DNA of 64,000 nt from NCBI GenBank assembly GCA_021846985.1, contig JAJZVX010000014.1, forward strand, positions 1 to 64,000. Reading direction: 5' to 3'. The notes under the pieces were generated by a model. It was not told where the DNA came from and searched no databases. It worked only from the letters and a program-made list of their open reading frames with translations. The position numbers and the translations under genes were made by a program. This document shows positions 9,684-18,135 of the stretch, in pieces; the first letter of the stretch is position 1, and each line of letters opens with the position of its first letter. The DNA is from Acidobacteriota bacterium. GTDB lineage: Bacteria > Acidobacteriota > Terriglobia > Terriglobales > Acidobacteriaceae.

Positions 9684-9797
9684 CGCTCTACTCTCCTTTT
9701 TCACTCGAACATCCTATGCATCCGACGGTGCGCGCGCAAGCTGAAACTGCGCGCTCACACCGCATGTCGCACGGCGAAACGCCGGCGCCTTTTTCGC

Positions 9798-11066
9798 TCA
9801 CGGCGCTGTCGCCACCCCCACCATCCAGTCCGCGCCGTTGTAGTAGATCATCCACTGGCCGTGGAACCAGGCAATGCCCGTCAGGTACACCACGTGCGGC
9901 GTCGCGCCCAGCTCCTCGAAATCCCGGTCCGGCTTCAGAAACGCCACATCCGACCTGTCCAGCAGCTTCGTCGGATCGTCTGCGCTGTAGAGCGCCTGCC
10001 CCAGCGAGTAGTACAACTTCGACTGCTTCTTCCACACCGCCGACTCCGGCGAGTCCTGGTCCGACGCGTTGTAGATGTGCACGATCCCGTTGGCCGTCAG
10101 CACCGCCACGCCGCCCTCCACCAGTTCGCTGTCGAACTTGTGCTCGCGCGGATATTGCACCACCAGCAGATCCGGCGAATCGTTGGGATGATCTGAGCTG
10201 CGCTCGCCCGCTCCCGGCGCGTTCTTCTCCCCCGGCTTGCGCTCGAGCGGCGTCCAGTCGATCAGGTTCTCCGAGGTGGCGATGTGCATATTGCCTTCGC
10301 CAAAGTACATCCAGTACTTGCCCTTGATCTTCACCGCCATCAGCCGGCCGTTCTTCAACTCCGTCACCACCGCCCCGGCCTTGCTCCATAGCTTGTCGTA
10401 CTTGCCACCGTACGCCTTGGCAAAGATCAAGCCGCGCTTGGTCCAGTGCACCAGGTCTTTGCTGGTCGCCACCGAGAGCCGCGTCACCTTCCGGTTCCAC
10501 GAACTGTAGTAGAGGTAGTAAGTTTGGTCCGGCCCTTCGACAAGGCGCGGAATCTCGTCGCCGCCGCTCCACTCCGCATCCTTCATCGGACCGTTGTCGG
10601 GATAGAGCACCGGCTCGCTGCGCCGCGTAAAATGCAATCCGTCCGTGCTCGTTGCCAACCCCTGCCGGAAGGTTCCCCAGGTGCCGCGCTCGCCGTGAAA
10701 TCCATTCGACGAGTCTTCGGCGTGATAGATCAGGTCCAGTTGGCCATCCTTCACCATCGCCGCCGCACCCAGAATGGCCCGCGCCTCCCAGCGCACGTTT
10801 TGCTTGAGGATGGGACAGAAGAAGAGCGGATCGAACTCCGGCCCCAAGATGGGATTCACCGCGTCATCCTGCGTGAACGGCCCGATCATCCACTTTTTGT
10901 AGACAGCCGATCCCGCCTCCTGCGCGACCGCCGCCCACGCGCCGCCCAACACTACGATTGCTGTGAGCAGAAAGATCCCCACCGCCCAAGCCGCCCGCCG
11001 CGGGGTAGCTGATCTTCCGCCCGTCCCGGCATGGCCGCGCAAACTCCATTCTTCCATCCTTCGCAT
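9798..11066 (-). CDS. exported glycoside hydrolase family 130-like protein (mannoside phosphorylase/hydrolase)
   Basis: 422 residues. A signal peptide or anchor covers about residues 25-50 (AVGIFLLTAIVVLGGAWAAVAQ). The rest is a five-bladed beta-propeller pattern: repeated Y-Y, DGLHF and DLVHWTKR blades, and a terminal VVYLTGIAWFHGQWMIYYNGAD block typical of GH130. Cytoplasmic GH130 members are phosphorylases of beta-mannosides; exported ones are often beta-1,2-mannosidases. A secreted form here suggests hydrolysis, since periplasmic phosphate would otherwise be required. ATG 11066 has GGAAGGAGG just upstream, which decides the start. It sits between a GH2 gene and two URO-D-like genes. Confidence 0.72.
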   Translation of the reverse strand: MRRMEEWSLRGHAGTGGRSATPRRAAWAVGIFLLTAIVVLGGAWAAVAQEAGSAVYKKWMIGPFTQDDAVNPILGPEFDPLFFCPILKQNVRWEARAILGAAAMVKDGQLDLIYHAEDSSNGFHGERGTWGTFRQGLATSTDGLHFTRRSEPVLYPDNGPMKDAEWSGGDEIPRLVEGPDQTYYLYYSSWNRKVTRLSVATSKDLVHWTKRGLIFAKAYGGKYDKLWSKAGAVVTELKNGRLMAVKIKGKYWMYFGEGNMHIATSENLIDWTPLERKPGEKNAPGAGERSSDHPNDSPDLLVVQYPREHKFDSELVEGGVAVLTANGIVHIYNASDQDSPESAVWKKQSKLYYSLGQALYSADDPTKLLDRSDVAFLKPDRDFEELGATPHVVYLTGIAWFHGQWMIYYNGADWMVGVATAP

Positions 11067-11200
11067 CGCTGCCTCCTTCCGCTTGCGTGTTGCCCGCACC
11101 GCAGCACCTGTTGCTACTACACTGCGCAGGCGGTCCCGCTCATTCTCGCGCTGCCGTCTCGCGCTCCGGAACCGCCTCACCGGGCATGAGTAAAATCCAT

Positions 11201-12376
11201 TCATTCCTTGAACGCGCCCTCGTACACACACTTTCTCGCTTCGTCGCCATAGGCGCGAATCAGGTGGAGATCGGCCTCGAAAAAATGATCCGAAGGCGCC
11301 AGGATGTAAGGCCCGCTCTCGCCCGCTTCCTCAAAGCAACGGCGCACCTCAGCCCGCGTTGCCTGCTCGGAGCACTCGGTAAAGAAGTGCAACTGGTCGA
11401 ATCCGCCGATCATGCACACCTTGTTGCCCAGGCGCCGGCGCGCTTCGGCCAGCTTAGCGTCGGCGCCCATGCCCACCGGCGTAAAGGTTTCGATGGCGTC
11501 TACGCCCATGGCCGCCGTGCGCTCCAGCATGGGCATGATCTTGCCGCAGAGGTGATACACGATCCGCTGACCGGACTTGTGCGCGGCCTCCACCATGGGC
11601 GTATCGTAAGGCGCCACAAACTGGTCGAACATGCGCGGCGAAATCACGCTGGCCGAGGCGTCGCCTCCGCCCAGTTCCAGCACATCGTACTTTGCCCCCG
11701 CCAGCGACTCGATAAAGCCCAGCTTGCGGCGCTGCAGGATGGCGAGCAGCTCGTGCACCCACTCCGGATCGTCCTGCGCCGCCATGATCAGATGTTCGGT
11801 GCCCACCAGGCAGCAGGCGTCCTGCCAGCATCCCGGCTGCCCAAAGACGTCGAAGCAACAGATGTGCCCGCGCACCAGTCCCCGCTGGCCGTAGGCTTCC
11901 ACCGTGCGGTTCACCGCCTCCACGTCGCAGTTCGGTGTGGTCACATACTTGCCGATCAACTCGATGTCGCGCTTCTGTTTGATCAGCGGCTCGCGCACCC
12001 AGGCGCTATAGCCTGCGTCCTCGATCACCATGCTCAGCGTGCCCTCTGGCGTCACAAACCGGTACCGCGTCATCGTGCGTCCGTCCGCCGAAATATCCTC
12101 CGCGAAGCATCGCCACGCATCGTTGGCCACGCGATGGCTCTCCAGGAAACCCGGCTCTCCCTGCAGCGGATCGGGATAGTCGCTCGTCCCCGGCTTGGGC
12201 CGGTGCGGAACCGTCCACGTGATCGGGTCCAATCCAAACGCGTCAAAAAACTCCTGGTCCGAGATGCCGTTCATGCGCCGTTCCAGAAAGTACGGCATCA
12301 CGTGATGCGTGGTCACCGGCAGCCGGTCGGGCATGGCGCCGCTCAGCGCGGCCACCATCCGTTCTTTTGAGGTCAT
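11201..12376 (-). CDS. uroporphyrinogen decarboxylase-fold protein, probable zinc methyltransferase type (1)
   Basis: 391 residues with a URO-D-type TIM barrel, starting MTSKERMVAALSGAMPDRLPV. It lacks the arginine-rich MRQAGRYL porphyrin-binding motif of true HemE. It does carry an HxCG motif (H275, C277 in YHLCGK), which in MtaA/MetE-type relatives binds zinc to activate a thiol for methyl transfer. Its stop-to-start context is tight: ATG 12376 overlaps the stop of the preceding URO-D gene by 4 nt, so the pair is translationally coupled. No corrinoid protein gene is nearby. The embedding in a sugar-degradation cluster suggests a role with a methylated or otherwise modified substrate, but this is inference. 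Confidence 0.75.
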   Translation of the reverse strand: MTSKERMVAALSGAMPDRLPVTTHHVMPYFLERRMNGISDQEFFDAFGLDPITWTVPHRPKPGTSDYPDPLQGEPGFLESHRVANDAWRCFAEDISADGRTMTRYRFVTPEGTLSMVIEDAGYSAWVREPLIKQKRDIELIGKYVTTPNCDVEAVNRTVEAYGQRGLVRGHICCFDVFGQPGCWQDACCLVGTEHLIMAAQDDPEWVHELLAILQRRKLGFIESLAGAKYDVLELGGGDASASVISPRMFDQFVAPYDTPMVEAAHKSGQRIVYHLCGKIMPMLERTAAMGVDAIETFTPVGMGADAKLAEARRRLGNKVCMIGGFDQLHFFTECSEQATRAEVRRCFEEAGESGPYILAPSDHFFEADLHLIRAYGDEARKCVYEGAFKE

Positions 12377-13419
12377 ACGCTCTCCTTCTGAATCTCCGCA
12401 GCAGCCTCGGCCAGCGCCGCGACATTTTCCATGGGCACGTTGGGCAAAATCGCCTCGTGGCTCGGGCTCACGATCAGGTGCGGCGCCAGCAGCGCGTGCA
12501 CCCGCCGCACGCCCGCGCGCACCTCATCCGGCGTGCCGTTGGTCATCAGGTGCTGCGCATCCACGCCGCCCATAAACGCGATCCGCCCCTTGAACTCCGC
12601 CGCAAGCTGCGCGGCATCCATTCCCCGCGCCAGCGCCTGCAACGGATGCAGGCAATCCACACCCGCATCGATCAACCGGTCGATGAGCTTGCACACCGAG
12701 CCGCACGAGTGCAGCACCACCTGGTAGCCGTGCCGGTGTCCCTGCTCTGCAAACCGCCGGAACCACGGCAGCACAAACTCCTCCAACAGCGCGGGGCTGC
12801 ACACCAGTCCCGCCTGACTGCCCAGGTCGTTGCCAAAAAAGAATCCGTCTACCAGGCCGCCCGCCTGCGCAAAGAAGCGCTCGTTCGCATCGTAGTAAAA
12901 CGCGCATACCCTCTCCGTCACCGCATGCACCAGGGCCGGGCACGTCCGCATCTTCACAAAATACTCTTCCATCCCGAACAGGTCGGCCACGTTGTGATAG
13001 AAGCAGCACCAGAAGCCGCTCAGCCGGTACACGTCTGAGGCCGCGCGCAAATCGCGCAGGCACGCATCGAAGTTCAAATACTCGGGATGGGGCCACGGAA
13101 AGTCGTCAATCTCCTCCGGGCGGGTGCAATGCGCCAGCGGACCCGCGCTGCCGTGCTTTTTGCGATCCAGGCTGGCGTCGAACAGCGCGCGCCCCTCCGG
13201 ATCCTGGTAAGCATCCTGATAGAATTGCGGGCAGATCCAGCGCACATCGTCGCCCAGCCTTTGCCGCAGTTCTTCCTCCGTCTGCGTTCCAAAGTGCCGG
13301 TGCAGCAGCGGCCACGTTTGCGGATCGGGATTTCCCAGCCAGAAGCCGCAGCCCGGAACCTGCTTCCGCGCCACGATCGCGCGGATCGTTTCGCGCCTCG
13401 ATTGCAATCCTTCCGTCAC
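12373..13419 (-). CDS. uroporphyrinogen decarboxylase-fold protein, probable zinc methyltransferase type (2)
   Basis: 348 residues from GTG 13419, which has GGAG about 9 nt upstream. A frame extension to GTG 13542 exists but its extra 41 residues look non-coding. A URO-D-type barrel with the HxCG motif H237-S-C239-G, and the GGVD/GGFD-type strand near the end (IAFMGGVDAQH). The porphyrin-binding N-terminal motif of HemE is absent. It is only distantly similar to its neighbour at 11201-12376, so the two are probably functionally different partners rather than a recent duplication. The ATGA overlap with that gene shows cotranscription. Confidence 0.72.
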   Translation of the reverse strand: MTEGLQSRRETIRAIVARKQVPGCGFWLGNPDPQTWPLLHRHFGTQTEEELRQRLGDDVRWICPQFYQDAYQDPEGRALFDASLDRKKHGSAGPLAHCTRPEEIDDFPWPHPEYLNFDACLRDLRAASDVYRLSGFWCCFYHNVADLFGMEEYFVKMRTCPALVHAVTERVCAFYYDANERFFAQAGGLVDGFFFGNDLGSQAGLVCSPALLEEFVLPWFRRFAEQGHRHGYQVVLHSCGSVCKLIDRLIDAGVDCLHPLQALARGMDAAQLAAEFKGRIAFMGGVDAQHLMTNGTPDEVRAGVRRVHALLAPHLIVSPSHEAILPNVPMENVAALAEAAAEIQKESV

Positions 13420-13800
13420 CTTCCCGCTCTCCGCCCGTCCGCTTTCCGCACCGTGTCCCGCGCCGCTCAAACCACTTAGCCTATTCCGGCGTCCCTGCCG
13501 GACGAAATAAGAATCTTCGCGCCTGGCGCTTTTTCGATCCACGAAATCGCATCCATCCGCACGGCCGCATGCCAGCCGCCCATTCGCGCCTTTTCATTGC
13601 CCTTGGGCTGTTCCGCTCACCATGCAACGCGGCATCCCCGGCGGTCTGCCGCTTTCGTTCCATGAAACCTTTCCCGCTCCCGCAAAACGCGGCCGCGGAC
13701 CCGGCTCGCAGCCGGCCTTCAAAAAACCCGAGTGGCTCTTTCCGCCGGGAAAGAGCCACTCGGGTTTCTGCTGCCTGGTCCGGGCTCCGTCTGCCGTCAC
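13420..13800. other. intergenic region with a terminator
   Basis: 381 nt between the GH2 gene ending at 13801 and the URO-D gene starting at 13419. It holds the strong hairpin at 13724-13767. No convincing coding frame and no clear promoter hexamers were seen in the rest, although the URO-D/GH130/GH2 genes downstream must be transcribed from here or by read-through. Confidence 0.5.
13724..13767 (-). terminator. Rho-independent terminator of the beta-mannosidase gene
   Basis: Perfect 20-bp stem, 13724-13743 paired with 13748-13767, with a 4-nt GCCG loop. Read on the minus strand it ends in a run of six T residues (13721-13726 are A on the plus strand). It lies 34 nt after the GH2 stop at 13801, so it should end or attenuate the upstream transcription unit. 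Confidence 0.88.
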
Positions 13801-16296
13801 TTACACCGGCAGGAGCCCTGGGATTTTCAGCCATTCCTTGTACTCGTCCAGGCTCACCTTCGGTGTGAACGCCAGGTAGTGGTTGGTGTGTTCGCCCAAC
13901 CCCTCGGTCGTCCACTTGATCTGCCACATCTCATTCTTGGCCGGATGCGGCAGCGTCCCGCATGTGGCCTTGCCGTTCGCCTCCACTTCAAAGGCCGTGT
14001 CGATCAGCTTGGCGCTTTCGCCCGCGCGGTTGATCTCCAAGCGGCCTCGCGCCGGCTTCAGCGTGTCGTTCACCACCATGACCGCATGGTTGCCGTTCTC
14101 TTCCTCGCAGCACAGCGCCTGCACGTCGCGCTGCGCCCGCTGGATGTAGTAGAACGCCAGCTTCTTGCTGAAGTAGTAGTCCACCACCGCGTCGGAAAGA
14201 ATCGGCCACCCGTCGCGAATGTTCCACCACAGGATGCCCTGCTTCTCGCCGGCCGCGCCCGTCGATCCCTTGCGCTGCCGGAACATCTCCACAAAAAACT
14301 TCATCGCCTCGGCCTGCGTGATCTGCGAGGCCAGAATGAACTCGTCCAGCGTATCCGGACACGTTCCGAAGAAGGCCTCAATCTGGTGGACCATCAGATC
14401 GTTGCGGTGCAGCGTGCTGGTGTCGGTTGGCGTGGCGCGGCACGACTTGGTCAGCCACTCCTCATTCCACTCGCGATCCTTCACCCACGGAAACACGCTG
14501 CCTGCATCCATCATCCGCTCCAGCGACGACCGCGACGGGCACCCGTGATAGCCGATTTCGCTGGCGAAACGCGACGGCGACTGGGTGTAAAACGGCGCCT
14601 TGAAGTAGCCCCGCGGCCCCCACAGGTGAACCTCCGGCATCAGGCTCGTCTTGTTGCCGGCGGCAAAGACCGCCGGGCTGTGATACGGCGAGCTGGGCAG
14701 ATAGGCGCGGTTCGGATCCAGTTCCTTCAGCACGCCGGGAATCGTCTTCCGCGTGCTCACGTCCAGATTCGGATCGATCGGCTTTCTGCCGCTGCGCTCC
14801 GCCCACTCGAAGGCGTCGTCGCACTCGTTGTTGCCCGACCACAGCGCCAGACAGGCGTGGTTTCTGAACTGCGGAACCACCTTCCGCGCTTCCATTTCGA
14901 TCTCGTTCAGGAACTCTTCGGTCTTCGGATATACCTGGCAGGCCATGTTGAAGTCCTGCCACACCATGATGCCGGCCTCGTCGCACAAATCGAAGAAGCG
15001 GTCCTCCGGATACACGTTGCCGCCCCAGCAGCGGGCCATGTTGCAGTTGGCTTCCACCATCAGATCAACGGTGCGGTCCAGGTGCAGGTGGTCGCGGCTG
15101 TGCAGCGCATCCAGGCAGCTATAGTCCGTGCCCTTCACAAACACCGGCTCGCCATTCACCACAAATCCGAACTTGCCCTTGCCGTCGGTCAGGATGTCTG
15201 TCCGGTCCAGCTCGATGGTACGAATGCCAATCCGCTCCACCCTCCGGTCCACCACCTTCCGGTCCGGATTTACCAGCGACACCGTCGCTTCGTAGAGCGG
15301 CCGTTCACCGAAGCCGCGCGGCCACCAGAACTCGGCCTGCTCCAGGTTGAACTCGTGCTCGCCGCTCGATCCGGTCACGCGCGTCTCCCAGCACGCCGCC
15401 ATCTCGCCGTTACGCCGCAGCACCACTTCCACCGTCTGCGTGCCTTCCTGGGCGCCTTCCAGCGCCCACGCCACGGCTACCGCGGCCTTGCCTTGCTTCA
15501 CGTCCACCGACTTGGTGTACCAATAAGCGCTCTCGATCCGCGCCGGCCGCATCCACTCCACATATACGTCTTTCCACAAGCCGGCGCTCACCACGCGCGG
15601 CATAATGTCCCAGCCGTACATGTGCGCCGCCTTGCGCACATAGAGCGACTCCCAGTGATTGTCGGTGGGGTACTCCCAGCCCGTGTGCGGATAGGAGAGT
15701 CCCACCAGCACCGCCGGCTCGATCTTCACCAGAATCTCGTTCATCTCCCCGGGGCGCAAAGTCGAGCTCACGTCAAACCGCTGCTGCACCAGCATGTTTG
15801 CCGCCTTGCCAATCTCCTGCCCGTTCAGCCACACCGTGGCAATGCAGTCCAGTCCCTCGAATACCAGCTCCGGCCGCTCGCCCGGCGCTCCGTGTCCGGC
15901 CTGGAAGGTGCGCTTGTACCACCACTGGTGGTTCTCCAGCTTCAGCGCCTGCAGCACGCGATCGCCCTTCTCCAGCGGCTCGATCTTGCCCGCCGCCGCC
16001 AGGTCCAGCTCCACGTTTCCCGGCACCAGCGCCGGAATCGTCGGCCAGTCCGACGGCGGCCTGGTGCTCGGCGTCTTCTCCGGATACGACTCCAGCGGTC
16101 CGTAGGTCAGGCTCCAGAGCCCATTCAGGCATGTTTTGCGCGGCGCCAGCACGCCCGTCACGCTGGCCGGCTCCGCCGCCAATGCCTCCGCCACGGCGTT
16201 GCCCTTCAGCATCGAAGTCAGCCAGCAAAACACCGGCAGCTTCAGCACGCTGCGCCTTGTCCAACCCTTCCGCGATTGCTCCCTCATCCGCTCCAT
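13801..16296 (-). CDS. exported glycoside hydrolase family 2, beta-mannosidase-like
   Basis: 831 residues. Twin-arginine type N-terminus (GWTRRSVLKLPVFCWL), sharing WTRRxVLKL with the GH2 enzyme at 6564-9683. The acid/base is E491 in LALWSGNNECDD and the likely nucleophile E580 in RFASEIGYHG, a context typical of beta-mannosidases. A jelly-roll N-terminal domain (NGLWSLTYGPLESYP onward), an Ig-like domain and a TIM barrel follow in the usual GH2 order. Start ATG 16296 has AAAGGAG with good spacing; the longer frame to 16332 begins with GTG. Predicted to remove terminal beta-linked mannose (or a similar sugar) outside the cytoplasm. It follows the SIS isomerase gene and ends at the 13724-13767 terminator. 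Confidence 0.85.
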   Translation of the reverse strand: MERMREQSRKGWTRRSVLKLPVFCWLTSMLKGNAVAEALAAEPASVTGVLAPRKTCLNGLWSLTYGPLESYPEKTPSTRPPSDWPTIPALVPGNVELDLAAAGKIEPLEKGDRVLQALKLENHQWWYKRTFQAGHGAPGERPELVFEGLDCIATVWLNGQEIGKAANMLVQQRFDVSSTLRPGEMNEILVKIEPAVLVGLSYPHTGWEYPTDNHWESLYVRKAAHMYGWDIMPRVVSAGLWKDVYVEWMRPARIESAYWYTKSVDVKQGKAAVAVAWALEGAQEGTQTVEVVLRRNGEMAACWETRVTGSSGEHEFNLEQAEFWWPRGFGERPLYEATVSLVNPDRKVVDRRVERIGIRTIELDRTDILTDGKGKFGFVVNGEPVFVKGTDYSCLDALHSRDHLHLDRTVDLMVEANCNMARCWGGNVYPEDRFFDLCDEAGIMVWQDFNMACQVYPKTEEFLNEIEMEARKVVPQFRNHACLALWSGNNECDDAFEWAERSGRKPIDPNLDVSTRKTIPGVLKELDPNRAYLPSSPYHSPAVFAAGNKTSLMPEVHLWGPRGYFKAPFYTQSPSRFASEIGYHGCPSRSSLERMMDAGSVFPWVKDREWNEEWLTKSCRATPTDTSTLHRNDLMVHQIEAFFGTCPDTLDEFILASQITQAEAMKFFVEMFRQRKGSTGAAGEKQGILWWNIRDGWPILSDAVVDYYFSKKLAFYYIQRAQRDVQALCCEEENGNHAVMVVNDTLKPARGRLEINRAGESAKLIDTAFEVEANGKATCGTLPHPAKNEMWQIKWTTEGLGEHTNHYLAFTPKVSLDEYKEWLKIPGLLPV

Positions 16297-16386
16297 GACT
16301 CTCCTTTTCCTCACTTCTCTTGTCAAAGCCATTGCGCCGCAACGCCGGCCCCGCTTCTTCCCCCGCGGGCCGTCATCCCGCGGCCA

Positions 16387-16965
16387 TCACGCGTTGCCGC
16401 TCATCTGCGCTACGGCCGCTTCCAGCAAATCCATCAGGCTGTGCATCAGAAACTGATGCCCCTCCTGAATGCGCGCCGTATCCGTGTGCCGCACCACCAT
16501 CGCTTCAGTGGCCAGCGCCAGCGCCGGCCCTCCGTCCTTGCCCAGAAAGGCAATGCTCTCGATCTCCATCGCCTTCGCCGCCTTCAGCGCCTCCAGCACA
16601 TTCGGCGAACGTCCGCTGGTGGTGAACGCCACCACCACATCGCCCTTGCGTCCCAACGCGCGCACCTGCCGCGAGAAGATCTCTTCGTAGCGGTAGTCGT
16701 TCCCGATGCATGTGGTCAGCGCCGGATCGGTGCCCAGAGAAATTGCCGCCAGGGGCGCGCGATCCTTCTTGTAACGGCCCACCAGCTCGCCCACCAGGTG
16801 CATGGCCTCCGCGGCGCTGCCGCCGTTACCGCAGATCAGCAGCTTGCCGCCGCTCTTCAGGCAAGCGGCGCACCGCTCCGCCGCCCGCGTCAGCGCCGGC
16901 TCCAGTTCCGCCAGCGAAGCCATGACCCCCATCGTCTCCTGCAGCGATTTGGAAAAACTGCTCAT
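16387..16965 (-). CDS. SIS-domain sugar-phosphate isomerase, GmhA/phosphoheptose isomerase-like
   Basis: 192 residues, the same length as E. coli GmhA. The SIS fold is visible: LLICGNGGSAAEAMHLVGELV for the phosphate-binding turn with the conserved Glu, VVVAFTTSGRSPNVLEAL for the second phosphate loop, and EGHQFLMHSLMDLLE with the catalytic-type His near the end. GmhA isomerises sedoheptulose 7-phosphate for lipopolysaccharide heptose. Here the gene sits between a ROK sugar kinase and a GH2 enzyme, so it may instead isomerise the phosphate of the imported sugar. ATG 16965 has AGGAGGAG directly upstream. A much longer frame extends to 17760 but is a shadow of the ROK gene. Confidence 0.78.
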   Translation of the reverse strand: MSSFSKSLQETMGVMASLAELEPALTRAAERCAACLKSGGKLLICGNGGSAAEAMHLVGELVGRYKKDRAPLAAISLGTDPALTTCIGNDYRYEEIFSRQVRALGRKGDVVVAFTTSGRSPNVLEALKAAKAMEIESIAFLGKDGGPALALATEAMVVRHTDTARIQEGHQFLMHSLMDLLEAAVAQMSGNA

Positions 16966-16991
16966 TCTCCTCCTAAACTCTTTCACCTTCC

Positions 16992-17975
16992 TCAGGCGTC
17001 TGTTGGTTCGCCCGCATCCATGGCAATGCACAACGCCGCCACGTCGCCAATGCTTTCGCCCAGCGTGGCCGGAACCACCGTGCACACCGCCAGCGCCGGC
17101 GCCAGCGCCTCTTTCCGCAGCGAGCGGCGCGCCGGATCGAGGAGCAAATCGCCCAGCCGCATCGCCAGTCCGCCAATCACAATCCGGTCCGGATTGAGCA
17201 CGTCCACCAGGATGGCCAGCGCCAGCCCCAGCTTTCTGCCGCACGCGCGGATCATGCTGCGCGCCACCGCATCGCCGTTCTCCGCGGCCACGCCCACGTC
17301 TTTCGCCGTGATCGTGTGGTCCGCCGGCAAATCCAGCAGCGACGAGGCGCGTCCCTGCCGGCGCGCCGCCTTCAGCATGGTCGCGGCAATCTGCGCCAGT
17401 CCGCCGCCGCTCGCCCAGCCTTCCACCGAGCCGGCCTTGTTGTGCCCCACCGGCCCGGTGCGCGTCAGCCGCACGTGCCCCACCTCGCCGGCCAGGCCGC
17501 TCGATCCCGCGTAGAGCTTCTTCTCCACGATGATGCCCGCGCCCAGTCCCGTGCCCATGGTCAAGAACACCATGTTCCGCGTGCCCTGCCCCGCGCCGTA
17601 ACGGTGCTCGGCCAGCGCCCCGGCGTTGGCGTCGTTCTCCAGCGCCACCGGGCAGCCGAACTCCTTGCGCAGAATCTCCACAATAGGCACATCGACCCAT
17701 GTGGGCAGATTCGGCGGCGCCTGGATCACGCCGGTGTGCGGATTGAGCGGCCCGCCGCAACTGATGCCGATCGCGCGAATGGCATCCGGCCCCGCGCCCA
17801 TCTCGCCGAGCATGCGGTGCGTCACCGCCAGCATCTGCTCAATCGCCGGCTGCGGGCCGTTCGCGGGCAGGGTGGCAAACTCCGTCCGCGCCAGCGCCTC
17901 CGGAGGCTTGCGCGCCATCACCACCGCGGTTTTGGTCCCGCCAATATCCACGCCTACCCAAAGATCTCTGCTCAC
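16992..17975 (-). CDS. ROK-family sugar kinase lacking the zinc cysteines
   Basis: 327 residues from GTG 17975 (VSRDLWVGVDIGGTKTAVV). The ATP-binding phosphate-1 loop is DIGGTKT (10-16), and the catalytic aspartate is D115 in LENDANAGALAEHR. GEVGHVRL (163-170) supplies the substrate Glu and His. The usual CxCGxxGC zinc cluster after this His is replaced by PVGHNKAGS with no cysteine. ROK kinases phosphorylate glucose, fructose, N-acetylglucosamine or N-acetylmannosamine. The isomerase follows 26 nt later, so the two probably act in sequence. A good promoter lies at 18088-18116. Longer starts up to 18116 would run over that promoter. Confidence 0.82.
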   Translation of the reverse strand: MSRDLWVGVDIGGTKTAVVMARKPPEALARTEFATLPANGPQPAIEQMLAVTHRMLGEMGAGPDAIRAIGISCGGPLNPHTGVIQAPPNLPTWVDVPIVEILRKEFGCPVALENDANAGALAEHRYGAGQGTRNMVFLTMGTGLGAGIIVEKKLYAGSSGLAGEVGHVRLTRTGPVGHNKAGSVEGWASGGGLAQIAATMLKAARRQGRASSLLDLPADHTITAKDVGVAAENGDAVARSMIRACGRKLGLALAILVDVLNPDRIVIGGLAMRLGDLLLDPARRSLRKEALAPALAVCTVVPATLGESIGDVAALCIAMDAGEPTDA

Positions 17976-18087
17976 TCGTGTGTTCTCTTTCCTCGCGCGC
18001 CGCCAGCCGCGCCCCAATTGCCATGGCTTGCCATCATGACCAATGCAGCCTGCACCACCGCAAGCGGACAGGCCGCACCGCGCCTTC

Positions 18088-18116
18088 ATTATGGGAAGCG
18101 CCATCGACTTTGTCAA
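18088..18116 (-). promoter_or_regulatory. sigma70-type promoter of the ROK kinase operon
   Basis: On the minus strand, TTGACA (18111-18116) and CATAAT (18088-18093) are separated by exactly 17 nt, matching 6/6 and 5/6 of the sigma70 consensus. It lies about 110 nt upstream of the kinase start. Just upstream the minus strand reads TTGATGAAGTTGATTGACA, with a repeated TTGAT that may be part of an operator. This is one of the best promoter matches in the window. Confidence 0.7.
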
Positions 18117-18135
18117 TCAACTTCATCAATTCGCG

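Noticed and set aside
13732..17514. 1260-codon open frame on the plus strand
   Set aside because: Antisense to the GH2, SIS isomerase and ROK kinase genes, all of which carry clear family motifs. The translation is a His/Arg/Leu-rich product with no domain, as expected for the complement of GC-rich genes.
16966..17760. N-terminal extension of the SIS isomerase frame up to 17760
   Set aside because: It lies inside the ROK kinase gene in a different frame; a strong AGGAGGAG site marks the real start at 16965.
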